From NCBI GenBank assembly GCA_025355345.1, contig JANXZU010000064.1, forward strand, positions 1 to 34,010: a stretch of DNA of 34,010 nt, in the 5' to 3' direction. The stretch is from Syntrophaceae bacterium. GTDB lineage: Bacteria; Desulfobacterota; Syntrophia; Syntrophales; Smithellaceae. Numbering within the stretch: the stretch's first letter is position 1; every line of letters starts with the position of its first letter. Position numbers and translations under genes: made by a program. Below the pieces are notes generated by a model. It worked only from the letters and a program-made list of their open reading frames with translations, was not told the origin of the DNA and did no database searches. Shown piece by piece: positions 8,251 to 17,016 of this stretch.

Positions 8251-11200
8251 GTGCTAAAAGATAACGAAAAAGTTGGTGCAGTAATGGTAGTTGGTTCGGG
8301 GATCGCAGGTATTCAGGCCTCTCTCGATTTAGCCAATTCCGGAATGAAAGTATATCTGGTCGAAAACGGGATAAGCATCGGCGGCGTCATGGCGCAACTG
8401 GACAAGACTTTTCCCACAAATGACTGTTCCGCCTGTATATTATCCCCCAAACTGGTTGAAGTTGGCCGGCATCCCAACGTTGTGATTAAGACCCGGCGCA
8501 CCGTCGAATCAGTTGAAGGCGAGCCGGGGAAATTTAAAGTTAAATTAACGAGCGCTCCGCGTTTTGTTAATCTGGATAAATGTACCGGTTGCGGTGATTG
8601 CGCCAATGTTTGCCCTGTTTCCGTAAAATCTGAATTCAACGGCAATTTAAGTGAGAGAAAAGCAATCTACCGGCACTTTCCTCAGGCTATTCCCAGCGGT
8701 TTTGCCATCGACAAATTGGGAACCTCTCCCTGTAAGGCGAGTTGTCCTACTCATATCAGCGTGCAAGGTTATGTGGCATTGATTGCTGCCGGAAAGTTTC
8801 AAGAAGCCCTCAAACTAATCAAGCAGGACAACCCATTCCCCATCGTTTGTGGTCGTGTGTGTAACCATCCCTGCGAGACGGCCTGTATGCGGGGCAAAGT
8901 TGATGATGCAATAGATATAATGCATTTGAAACAATTTGTTGCGGATCTTGATCTCAATAGCGATACACGCTACATGCCCGAAAAGAAGGAAAGCAAGGGC
9001 AAGAAAGTCGCCGTTGTCGGCGCCGGGCCTTCTGGACTGACATGTGCTTATTATCTGGCCATTGAAGGCTACGATGTGGAAGTTTTTGAAGCATTGCCCG
9101 TGGCAGGCGGTTGGATGGCTGTTGGTATTCCCAAATACCGCCTCCCCAAAAAAGTCCTGAATGCGGAAATCAAGGTCATTGAAGACCTTGGTGTAAAAAT
9201 TCACCTAAATACAAAAATCGGCAAAGATATTTCCTTTGATAAGTTGAAGTCCGATTATAGCGCAGTTTTCATTGGCTGTGGCACAATGAAGAGCAGCAAG
9301 CTCAACATTCCCGGCGAGGATATGCAGGGTGTGGTTCATGGTGTCGATTATCTTTTGAAAGTTAACCTGGGTCAGAAAGTATCTCTCGGTGATCGTGTTG
9401 CCGTTGTCGGTGGCGGTAACGTGGCCATGGATGCCGTGAGAACTGCGGTGCGAACCGGTTCTAAAAATGTATTCGTTCTATACCGCCGTACCCGTGCGGA
9501 AATGCCGGCTGCGCCAGAAGAGATAGAAGAGGCCATTGAAGAAGGAATTGAGATGAAATTCCTCGTTGCCCCGAAACGTGTTGTGGGCAAGGATGGAAAA
9601 GTTACCGGCATTGAATGTACGCGCATGGAATTGGGCGAGCCTGATGCCAGCGGCCGCCGCCGTCCCGTTGAAGTCAAAGGATCGGAATTTATAATCGAAT
9701 GCGATTCAATAGTTCCCGCCATCGGTCAGGAAGCGGATTTATCATTTATTACCAAGGAAAGCGGTGTTTCCATCAATAAATGGAATAATGTTGATTACGA
9801 TCAAGTAACTTATGCAACGAATGTTGCGGGTATTTTCTCCGGTGGTGACGTTGTCACCGGCCCCCAGACTGTCGTCAAAGCTGTCTTTGCGGGTAAGGAA
9901 GCGGCCAAATCCATCAATCGCTATCTTATGGGCGAGGATATCAAGGATGGCCGCGAGAAAGACTGGACCAAAGATCTGGCCGATAAGGCTGACGTCTCCA
10001 ATGTGCCCAAGAGTCCCCGTGCGAAATATCCTCTCATGAAACCGGAAGAGCGCAGAACCAACTTCAAGGAAGTCGGCCTCGGTTTTGATGAAGCGCAAGC
10101 CATCGCGGAAGCACATCGCTGCCTCGATTGCGGCATCTGTTCGGAATGTTATCAGTGCGTTGATGCCTGTCTGGCCAAGGCCATTGACCACGATATGATT
10201 ATTGAAGAAGAAACTATTGAAGTCGGCGCTGTGATTGCGTCTCCCGGGTTTGAAATATTTGATGCACGTCTTCGCGGTGAATACGGTTACGGCATTTATA
10301 AAAATGTTGTTTCCGCAATTCAGTTTGAAAGAATTCTTTCCGCGTCCGGCCCATTTTTTGGCCATGTGCAAAGAATATCCGACGGTAAAGAGCCGAAAAA
10401 AATCGCCTATATTCAGTGCGTCGGTTCCCGAGACACTTCCTGCGATAACAGTTGGTGCTCATCGGTTTGTTGTATGTATGCAACCAAGCAAGCAATCATC
10501 GGTAAAGAGCATGCCAAAGGTCTGGAGCCGACAATCTTCTATATGGACATCCGCGCTCACGGCAAGGATTTCGACCGTTTTGTCACCCGCGCCAAAGAGG
10601 AATACGGCATTCGTTACATCCGCTCGATGCCCTCTGTAATTAAAGAAATGCAGCAGACGAATAATCTGCTGATTAAATATGTCCATCAGGATGGAACATT
10701 TATCGACGAAGAATTTGATATGGTTGTTCTTTCCGTAGGTCTGACGCCGCCTAAAGATGCTAAAAAGCTGGCCTTGAGTTTGGGAATTGAACTCGAAGAA
10801 CATGGATTCTGCAAAACGCAGTTGGAAAATCCCGTGGAAACATCGCGCCCCGGAGTTTTTGTTTGCGGCGCGTTTGGTGGGCCGAAAGATATCCCGGAAA
10901 CAGTTATGGAAGCAAGTGCCGCTGCTGCCTGTGCGGAAGGATTGCTGGCCGCAAGACGAGGCACTATGATTACGCCGGCGGAAAATCCGGAAGAAATGGA
11001 TATGCGAGGCACGGGAGTGCGCACAGGAGTTTTCGTCTGCCACTGTGGCATTAATATCGGCGGTGTTGTTGATGTGCCGGCAGTCCGTGACTATGCCGCG
11101 ACATTGCCCACTGTAGTTTATACGGCTGATAACCTCTTTACCTGCTCGCAGGATACAGCGGTGAAGATGGCCGAAGTCATCAAAGAAAAGAATCTCACTC

Positions 11201-12678
11201 GAGTTGTTGTTGCTTCCTGTTCGCCCCGTACACATGAGGGTTTATTCCAGGAAAACTGCGAGAAGGCCGGTATGAACAGATATTTGTTTGAGATGGCTAA
11301 TATCCGTGACCAGAATTCCTGGGTGCATATGCATGAACCGGAAGCAGCCACTGAGAAAGCAAAAGATTTGTTGCGTATGGCTGTGGCTAAAGCTCAATAT
11401 CTGAAGCCCCTGAAACCAGGTCAGCTTTCTGTTAACCATCAGGCTTTGATTATAGGTGGCGGTTTGGCTGGCATTACTGCGGCACTATCTCTTGCCGATC
11501 AGGGCTTTGCCTCTTACATTGTGGAAAAAGAAGAGCGCCTGGGTGGTAACTATAATCACCTTTATAAAACACTCGAAGGTCTCGATACCCGAACTCATTT
11601 GAAGGGGCTTCTGGAAAAAGTATACAAGAATCCTTTGATCACAGTTGCTACCGGTGCCAAGATCGAAAAGATCGAAGGCTTTATCGGCAATTACAAAACA
11701 ACAGTTAAAGTTGAAGAAGGCGAAAAAGTTTTTGAGCACGGTGTGGTGATTGTCGCAACAGGCGCTTATGAAAATGAGCCCAAAGAATACCTCTACGGTC
11801 AAAACGTAAAAGTAAAAAGCCAGAGAGAACTGGAAACTCTGATCTACGAGAAGGATCCGAAGCTTGCTTCCGTGAAAAATATTGTGATGATTCAATGTGT
11901 CGGATCGCGCGACAAAGAAAGACCATATTGCAGCCGTTATTGCTGTTCCGAGGCGGTTAAGAACGCGCTGGAGCTCAAAGCTGCCGATCCTTCAAGGGAT
12001 ATCACCATAATTTACCGTGATATTCGCACCTTTGCCTTCAAAGAGGATTATTACAAGAAAGCACGCGAATTAAATATCAAATTTATATCTTACGAAGAAA
12101 ATAGTAAACCGGAAGTGGTGGCGTCAGGCGACAAAGTTGAGGTAAAAGTGTATGATCCGATTCTTAATGAAACGGTTGTATTGCCGGCGGATGTTGTTGC
12201 TTTGAGTGTCGGTGTTGTCCCCAACCCGGAAAATGCGGCCATTGGTCAGATGCTGAAAGTGCCCACCAATCAGGATGGTTTCTTCTTGGAAGCGCACGTT
12301 AAACTCCGCCCGGTTGATTTCCAGACAGATGGTGTGTTTATGTGCGGTATGTCTCATTCGCCGAAATTCAGTGACGAATCAATAACTCAGGCTAACGCCG
12401 CCGTTTCGCGCGCCTGTCTGGTTCTGAGTCTTGATTTCATTGAGGCGGAAGGTAAAACCGCTTATGTCAACAAGGATAGATGCGCGGCTTGCGGTCTTTG
12501 CGAAATCAATTGTCCTTATAGCGCAATTCAGGTGAACATCAATGAGGCCTGCGCGGAAGTTAATACAGTTTTATGCAAAGGTTGCGGTATTTGCACCGCG
12601 TCTTGCCGCATGAACGCTGTTGATCTTAATGGTTTCAATAATGAAGAAGTGCTGGCACAGATATATAATATAAACTAA
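8251..12678 (+). CDS. Fused multi-flavin HdrA: HdrA unit containing an inserted GltD-like module, followed by a second HdrA unit with C-terminal 2x[4Fe-4S]
   Basis: ORF track starts at TTG 8212; GTG 8251 with AAAGAGG upstream is preferred. FAD motif GSGIAGIQASLDLANSG; GltD-like segment (CKASCPTHISVQGY, CGRVCNHPCETACMRG, GAGPSGLTCAYYLA, GGGNVAMDAVRTAVR) at about 8.7-10.0 kb; IQCVGSRD at 10411-10434 and again at 11890-11913; second FAD motif GGGLAGITAALSLADQG; C-terminal CAACGLCEINCP and CKGCGICTASC. Confidence 0.92.
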   Translation: MLKDNEKVGAVMVVGSGIAGIQASLDLANSGMKVYLVENGISIGGVMAQLDKTFPTNDCSACILSPKLVEVGRHPNVVIKTRRTVESVEGEPGKFKVKLTSAPRFVNLDKCTGCGDCANVCPVSVKSEFNGNLSERKAIYRHFPQAIPSGFAIDKLGTSPCKASCPTHISVQGYVALIAAGKFQEALKLIKQDNPFPIVCGRVCNHPCETACMRGKVDDAIDIMHLKQFVADLDLNSDTRYMPEKKESKGKKVAVVGAGPSGLTCAYYLAIEGYDVEVFEALPVAGGWMAVGIPKYRLPKKVLNAEIKVIEDLGVKIHLNTKIGKDISFDKLKSDYSAVFIGCGTMKSSKLNIPGEDMQGVVHGVDYLLKVNLGQKVSLGDRVAVVGGGNVAMDAVRTAVRTGSKNVFVLYRRTRAEMPAAPEEIEEAIEEGIEMKFLVAPKRVVGKDGKVTGIECTRMELGEPDASGRRRPVEVKGSEFIIECDSIVPAIGQEADLSFITKESGVSINKWNNVDYDQVTYATNVAGIFSGGDVVTGPQTVVKAVFAGKEAAKSINRYLMGEDIKDGREKDWTKDLADKADVSNVPKSPRAKYPLMKPEERRTNFKEVGLGFDEAQAIAEAHRCLDCGICSECYQCVDACLAKAIDHDMIIEEETIEVGAVIASPGFEIFDARLRGEYGYGIYKNVVSAIQFERILSASGPFFGHVQRISDGKEPKKIAYIQCVGSRDTSCDNSWCSSVCCMYATKQAIIGKEHAKGLEPTIFYMDIRAHGKDFDRFVTRAKEEYGIRYIRSMPSVIKEMQQTNNLLIKYVHQDGTFIDEEFDMVVLSVGLTPPKDAKKLALSLGIELEEHGFCKTQLENPVETSRPGVFVCGAFGGPKDIPETVMEASAAAACAEGLLAARRGTMITPAENPEEMDMRGTGVRTGVFVCHCGINIGGVVDVPAVRDYAATLPTVVYTADNLFTCSQDTAVKMAEVIKEKNLTRVVVASCSPRTHEGLFQENCEKAGMNRYLFEMANIRDQNSWVHMHEPEAATEKAKDLLRMAVAKAQYLKPLKPGQLSVNHQALIIGGGLAGITAALSLADQGFASYIVEKEERLGGNYNHLYKTLEGLDTRTHLKGLLEKVYKNPLITVATGAKIEKIEGFIGNYKTTVKVEEGEKVFEHGVVIVATGAYENEPKEYLYGQNVKVKSQRELETLIYEKDPKLASVKNIVMIQCVGSRDKERPYCSRYCCSEAVKNALELKAADPSRDITIIYRDIRTFAFKEDYYKKARELNIKFISYEENSKPEVVASGDKVEVKVYDPILNETVVLPADVVALSVGVVPNPENAAIGQMLKVPTNQDGFFLEAHVKLRPVDFQTDGVFMCGMSHSPKFSDESITQANAAVSRACLVLSLDFIEAEGKTAYVNKDRCAACGLCEINCPYSAIQVNINEACAEVNTVLCKGCGICTASCRMNAVDLNGFNNEEVLAQIYNIN

Positions 12679-12722
12679 GGTAAATGGCTGATAAAGCTGC
12701 ATTGCCACTTGAAGGAGAATAT

Positions 12723-13163
12723 ATGGCTGAAAATTTAGCAAACAATGAATGGGTACCGAAATTCGTTGCCATTGTCTGTAACTGGTGTACCTACGCTGGA
12801 GCCGATCTGGCGGGTATAAGCAGAATTCAGTATCCGACAAATGTTAGAATCATCCGCGTTCCCTGCACGGGAAGAATAAATCCTTTTTACATCGTGAAAG
12901 CCCTGCAGACCGGAGCCGACGGTGTTCTGGTTTCGGGTTGACACCCGGGTGAATGCCACTATATCTCTGGAAATTTAGTGGCGCGCCGCAAGTTTGCGAC
13001 GTTAAAAAGTTTCCTGAATTACATCGGTGTGGAAGGTGACCGAACCATATTTACATGGGTTTCCGCATCCGAAGGAGACAGATGGGCACAGGTCATCAAA
13101 GGTGCTACAGAGAAAATAAGGGCACTGGGACCGGCAAAAAAATTACTTAAGAAGATTGGATAG
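12723..13163 (+). CDS. MvhD/FlxD-family hydrogenase/heterodisulfide reductase iron-sulfur subunit, predicted selenoprotein (TGA at 12939-12941 read as Sec)
   Basis: ORFs 12684..12941 and 12978..13163 are in the same frame with no other stop between them. Readthrough gives ...[40 protein letters not shown]...[15 protein letters not shown], the canonical MvhD C-terminal motif with U at the conserved Cys. Start ATG 12723 has GGAG upstream; 12684 is an alternative. Confidence 0.9.
12939..12982 (+). promoter_or_regulatory. Sec UGA codon plus putative bacterial SECIS hairpin
   Basis: Stem GCCACTA (12955-12961) / TAGTGGC (12976-12982), with further interrupted pairing toward a small apical loop containing CTGG about 25-30 nt after the TGA. 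Confidence 0.7.
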
Positions 13164-13208
13164 TGTTGTTCATAAAAGATTATTAAATTAAACGGGGAAA
13201 CAATAACT

Positions 13209-14219
13209 GTGGAAAACATCGAAACAAAATTGCGGGAAGAAGCAAAAAGGCTGCTTTTGGAGAAAAAGGCTGACGTCATTATCGGCTATGAAAAAGGCAC
13301 GCTTCCGCTTACGGCTACACCTTGTTTTATCACCATACCGGAAGAAGCCGACAAACTGGTGTGGAATGATCTCTGTACACAGAATCTGGCGAAGTTTGTC
13401 CATGATCTGATCACGGCGCACAAAAACTCACAAAAGAGAGTAAAACCGGAAGACCGCAAGAAAAAAGTGATAGGTATTGTCGCCCGTGGCTGCACAACCC
13501 GTTCGCTCATTATACATCTGCAGGAAAGACAATATGCAAGGGATGAAATTTATATCATCGGCGTGCCCTGTACCGGTTATGTTGATGGTAAGGGATTGAA
13601 AGTTGCTATTAGCGGTGCGGATATAGTCGAAGGATCAATTGACGGCGGGCAGATCAAGTTGAAGACCTCCGATGGCGATAAGTCGGTTGCCTTAAAAGAT
13701 GTGTTGTCCGACAGTTGCAAAACCTGTCGATTCAACAACCCGATTATTTCGGATGTCATGGTTGGGCAAAATGCTCCCGCTATGAATCATGATTCGGAAT
13801 ATAATGAAGTCAATGAATTTGAGAAAAAATCAGTCGAAGAGCGTTTTGCCTATTTTACCAAAGAAATGGAAAAATGCATGCGCTGTAACGCGTGCCGCCA
13901 GGCTTGCCCTTCCTGCTATTGCCCGACTTGCTTTGTTGAACAAAGCCAGCCGCAGTGGGTAGGTATCGGCGAAAATAAAACAGATACGCAGGTATTTCAG
14001 TTTATGCGCCTGTATCATATGGTTGGACGCTGCGTTGATTGCGGGTCATGCGTTGCCGTTTGTCCGATGGGTGTTGATCTGCGCAAATTCCTCAAAAAGA
14101 TCGACAAAGACGGCTGGGAATTGTTCGGCAACCGCGCTGGTTCCAGTATGGAAGATATGCCTCCACTGGGCAAATATGATGAACATCACGATAAAGAAGA
14201 ATTTATCTTCAACCCATAA
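13209..14219 (+). CDS. 4Fe-4S dicluster electron-transfer protein, FlxC-like or FdhB/FrhB-like
   Basis: 336 aa; CMRCNACRQACPSCYCPTC and CVDCGSCVAVCPMG cluster motifs; N-terminal KVIGIVARGCTTRSL...GVPCTGY region; lies between mvhD and hdrC in the operon. Confidence 0.75.
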   Translation: MENIETKLREEAKRLLLEKKADVIIGYEKGTLPLTATPCFITIPEEADKLVWNDLCTQNLAKFVHDLITAHKNSQKRVKPEDRKKKVIGIVARGCTTRSLIIHLQERQYARDEIYIIGVPCTGYVDGKGLKVAISGADIVEGSIDGGQIKLKTSDGDKSVALKDVLSDSCKTCRFNNPIISDVMVGQNAPAMNHDSEYNEVNEFEKKSVEERFAYFTKEMEKCMRCNACRQACPSCYCPTCFVEQSQPQWVGIGENKTDTQVFQFMRLYHMVGRCVDCGSCVAVCPMGVDLRKFLKKIDKDGWELFGNRAGSSMEDMPPLGKYDEHHDKEEFIFNP

Positions 14220-14244
14220 TTAGTTCGATAAAGATGGAGTTTAC

Positions 14245-14772
14245 ATGGAAACTTTTCTGGAACAAGTAAATAAAGAGATACACGGTGTGCCCTTGCAGGC
14301 ATGTTATCATTGCCGCAAATGTACGGCCGGCTGTCCTACCGCGCAGCATATGGAATATAACCCCAACAAGGTTATAAAAATGATACAGAACGGCAAGCGT
14401 GAACAGGTTTTGAACAGCAAGACTATTTGGCTTTGTCTGTCCTGCGAAACCTGCATTACTCGTTGCCCAAATCAGGTTGATATTGCTCGGATGATGGATG
14501 TTTTAAGGCAGATGGCTATAGAATCGGGTGTTGGCGCGAAAGAAAAGAATGTATTGAAATTCCATGAAGCGTTCCTCGCCGGGATTAAGCGAGGTGGTCG
14601 CATCAATGAACCGATGATGATGGCTGAGTACAAATTAAAATCTCTGGATTTGTTCTCGGATGTTTTGTTGGCCCCGGGCATGTTTATGAAGGGCAAGTTA
14701 TCGCTTCTATCTCCACGAACAAAGGACATTAAGTCCGTAAAAGATATTTTTGAGAAAACAAAGCATTCGTAA
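14245..14772 (+). CDS. hdrC: Heterodisulfide reductase subunit C-like protein
   Basis: 175 aa; CYHCRKCTAGCPTAQHMEYNPNKVIKMIQNG and CLSCETCITRCPNQVDIARMMDVLR motifs of HdrC. Confidence 0.9.
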   Translation: METFLEQVNKEIHGVPLQACYHCRKCTAGCPTAQHMEYNPNKVIKMIQNGKREQVLNSKTIWLCLSCETCITRCPNQVDIARMMDVLRQMAIESGVGAKEKNVLKFHEAFLAGIKRGGRINEPMMMAEYKLKSLDLFSDVLLAPGMFMKGKLSLLSPRTKDIKSVKDIFEKTKHS

Positions 14773-14813
14773 AAGGTAAAAAGTTTTTAGAAGTACAATA
14801 TAAGCAAATGGAC

Positions 14814-14909
14814 GGCTTTAAGAAAAAGCTCCAGATGCAAGGCGCGCGAGGCAAAGCGCAACCCCGGCCTTCGCCGGGGCAGGCTACGCAGATGGATTTT
14901 TTATAAAGC
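14814..14909 (+). repeat. Dispersed intergenic repeat family R2, copy 1, between hdrC and hdrB
   Basis: Terminal inverted repeat GGCTTTA/TAAAGCC; AAAAAGCTCCAGATGCAAGGCGCGC matches the reverse complement of 24851-24875 with 2 mismatches; central perfect hairpin CCCCGGC-CTTC-GCCGGGG (14862-14879). Confidence 0.8.
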
Positions 14910-14928
14910 CGGATTGAGGAGGCAAGAG

Positions 14929-15777
14929 TTGAAAGTTTCATACTATCCGGGCTGCTCGCTGCATGCGACGGGAAAAGAATATGATCAGTCCATGAAGTCG
15001 GTAAGTTCCGCTCTGGGCATTGAACTTCAAGAAGTTGACGACTGGTCTTGCTGCGGAGCTTCATCCGCGCACAGCACTAATTTTGATTTGTCCATTGCCC
15101 TTTCGGCACGTAACCTGATTTCAGCCGAGAAAAACGCGCTGGATGTGATGGTTCCCTGCGCGGCCTGTTTTAATCGCTTTAAAATGGCCGAACATCATTT
15201 AAAAGCCGATAAAGAATTAAAAACAAAGATTGAAGATGTGGTAGGCGCCAAGTATCAGGGAGGCATTGCTATCCGCAATCCTATTGATATCATCTATAAT
15301 GAAATCGGCATTGATACGCTTATTGCTAAGATCGTTAAGCCCTTGACCGGGTTGAAGCCGGTTTCATATTACGGTTGTTTGTTGCTTCGACCGCCGGAAG
15401 TATGTGAATTTGAAAACTATGAGAATCCATTCATGATGGACAAGATGATGGATGCCATCGGCGCAGATGTCAAAAACTGGTCATATAAAACAGATTGTTG
15501 CGGTGGATCGCTTGCTATAAGCAAGACCAGTATCGTAGTTGACATGTGCGATAAACTGATGAGCGCCGCAAAGGAAGCCGGTGCCAATTGTGTTGTCACT
15601 GCCTGTCCTCTTTGTATGGCTAATCTGGATATGCGCCCCAGTAGCAAATTAAAACTTCCGGTATTTTATTTTACGGAATTAATTGCTCTGGCGATGGGTT
15701 TGGCCGGATCAAAAGAGACTTTTAAGTCGCATATATTTAATCCACAACCGCTGTTGAAAAAATTGCAGTTGATTTAA
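14929..15777 (+). CDS. hdrB: Heterodisulfide reductase subunit B-like protein (two CCG domains)
   Basis: TTG start at 14929 after GAGGAGG gives MKVSYYPGCSLHATGKEYDQS (ORF track start is 14914). SCCGA and CCGG motifs, ACPLCMANLDMR. Confidence 0.9.
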   Translation: MKVSYYPGCSLHATGKEYDQSMKSVSSALGIELQEVDDWSCCGASSAHSTNFDLSIALSARNLISAEKNALDVMVPCAACFNRFKMAEHHLKADKELKTKIEDVVGAKYQGGIAIRNPIDIIYNEIGIDTLIAKIVKPLTGLKPVSYYGCLLLRPPEVCEFENYENPFMMDKMMDAIGADVKNWSYKTDCCGGSLAISKTSIVVDMCDKLMSAAKEAGANCVVTACPLCMANLDMRPSSKLKLPVFYFTELIALAMGLAGSKETFKSHIFNPQPLLKKLQLI

Positions 15778-15837
15778 TTAATTTATATGCTGATTTTTTA
15801 AAGTACGGTTATTGGAAGTATATAGTATATTAATGTT

Positions 15838-15959
15838 ATCCCGCTGGGCTTCGCGCGCGGTATAATTCGACCAGCAAGTTTCAGCGTCGCAGATATCCTT
15901 AAGGGTACACTTTTTAACCTAAAGGTCATCTTCGATTTCTGAAACTTGGGTCTCATTAA
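15838..15959 (-). repeat. Dispersed palindromic repeat family R1, copy C (inverted), between hdrB and the flxB-like gene
   Basis: Reverse complement reads TTAATGAGACCCAAGTTTCAG...ATCTGCGACGCTGAAACTTGCTGGTCGAATTATACCGCGCGCGAAGCCCAGCGGGAT. Confidence 0.85.
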
Positions 15960-15979
15960 ATTCTTAATTAGGGAAAATT

Positions 15980-17002
15980 ATGGAAAAACGTTTAATCAAA
16001 AAAGATGCACTAGCGGGCATTGCCAAGAAAATGGCCGGGGACTTCTTGGTTTGGGCGCCGGTAAAAAAAGAAGATAATATTCTTTTTGAACCGCTGCAAA
16101 AAGATGCGGAGCCTTTCTTTGCTTATTTGAACTCCAAAAACGCGCCGAAAAATGTTTTCTTCCCGCATACGGAAACTCTCATAAAATATACCCGTACGGA
16201 AAAGGGCATGGTTTTTTCAGAAGACGAAAACAAAGCAAAAGATGCGGTGTTATTTGGTGTACGTTCCTGTGACGCTCACAGTTTTGCCCTGCTGGATATG
16301 CTTTTTGACCAGGAAAAATATAAGGATGGGTACTACATCGCAAAAAGACAGAAAACGACAGTCATTTCTCTAGCATGCGTTAAGCCTCCTTATGCGAGCT
16401 GTTTTTGCACGTCGGTTGACGGTGAGCCTGTTTCCTCAGAAGGTGCAGATATTCTCCTGACAGATATTGGATCGGACTATCTTGTTGAGTTTGTTACTCC
16501 CAAGGGAGAGAAACTGACAAAGTATTTTGGTGATACAAAAGCGGATGCTGCCTCCGAGACCAGGAAAACTGAAATTGTGGCCAAGGCCAAGGATGCAATT
16601 AAGTCTAAAATTCCAGCGCACGAAGTTAAACCGATTTTGGATAAGAATTTTGACAATCCCTTCTGGGCAACTATTCACGGTAAATGTCTGGCTTGCGGTA
16701 CCTGCACCTATTTATGCCCAACCTGCCATTGTTTCGATATTAGTGACGAAGTGAAAGGCAGCGACGGTGTTCGTCTCCGGTCTTGGGACTCCTGCATGTT
16801 TCCGATGTTTACCAAAGAAACGTCGGGCCACAACCCGCGCACTTCGCAGAAAGAAAGATGGCGTCAGCGCACCATGCACAAGTTCAAATATTATGTGGAC
16901 AATTTCAACGCCATCGCCTGTGTCGGTTGCGGCCGGTGTGTGATGTCCTGTCCCGTGAATATTGATATTAGAAAAATTGTTGAAGATATTTCAAAATTAT
17001 AA
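15980..17002 (+). CDS. 4Fe-4S dicluster protein, FlxB-like (AsrA/hydrogenase beta-type)
   Basis: 340 aa; FGVRSCDAHSFALLD, CLACGTCTYLCPTCHCFDI and CVGCGRCVMSCPVNIDIRKI motifs; followed by the NAD/FAD-binding partner gene. Confidence 0.82.
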   Translation: MEKRLIKKDALAGIAKKMAGDFLVWAPVKKEDNILFEPLQKDAEPFFAYLNSKNAPKNVFFPHTETLIKYTRTEKGMVFSEDENKAKDAVLFGVRSCDAHSFALLDMLFDQEKYKDGYYIAKRQKTTVISLACVKPPYASCFCTSVDGEPVSSEGADILLTDIGSDYLVEFVTPKGEKLTKYFGDTKADAASETRKTEIVAKAKDAIKSKIPAHEVKPILDKNFDNPFWATIHGKCLACGTCTYLCPTCHCFDISDEVKGSDGVRLRSWDSCMFPMFTKETSGHNPRTSQKERWRQRTMHKFKYYVDNFNAIACVGCGRCVMSCPVNIDIRKIVEDISKL

Positions 17003-17016
17003 TTAGGGAGTTAGTA

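Noticed and set aside
9742-11235. Long antisense ORFs (209 aa at 9742..10371 and 258 aa at 10459..11235) opposite hdrA
   Set aside because: They are shadow ORFs lying entirely within a strongly motif-supported gene; no recognisable protein features.
12684-13163. Two separate ORFs or a frameshifted pseudogene of mvhD
   Set aside because: The halves are in the same frame, separated only by a TGA located exactly at a conserved Cys codon and followed by a hairpin; selenocysteine explains this better than a disabling mutation.
14729-15064. Minus-strand 111-aa ORF across the hdrC-hdrB spacer
   Set aside because: It spans the R2 repeat; such repeats commonly give spurious ORFs, and it overlaps hdrB and hdrC coding sequence.
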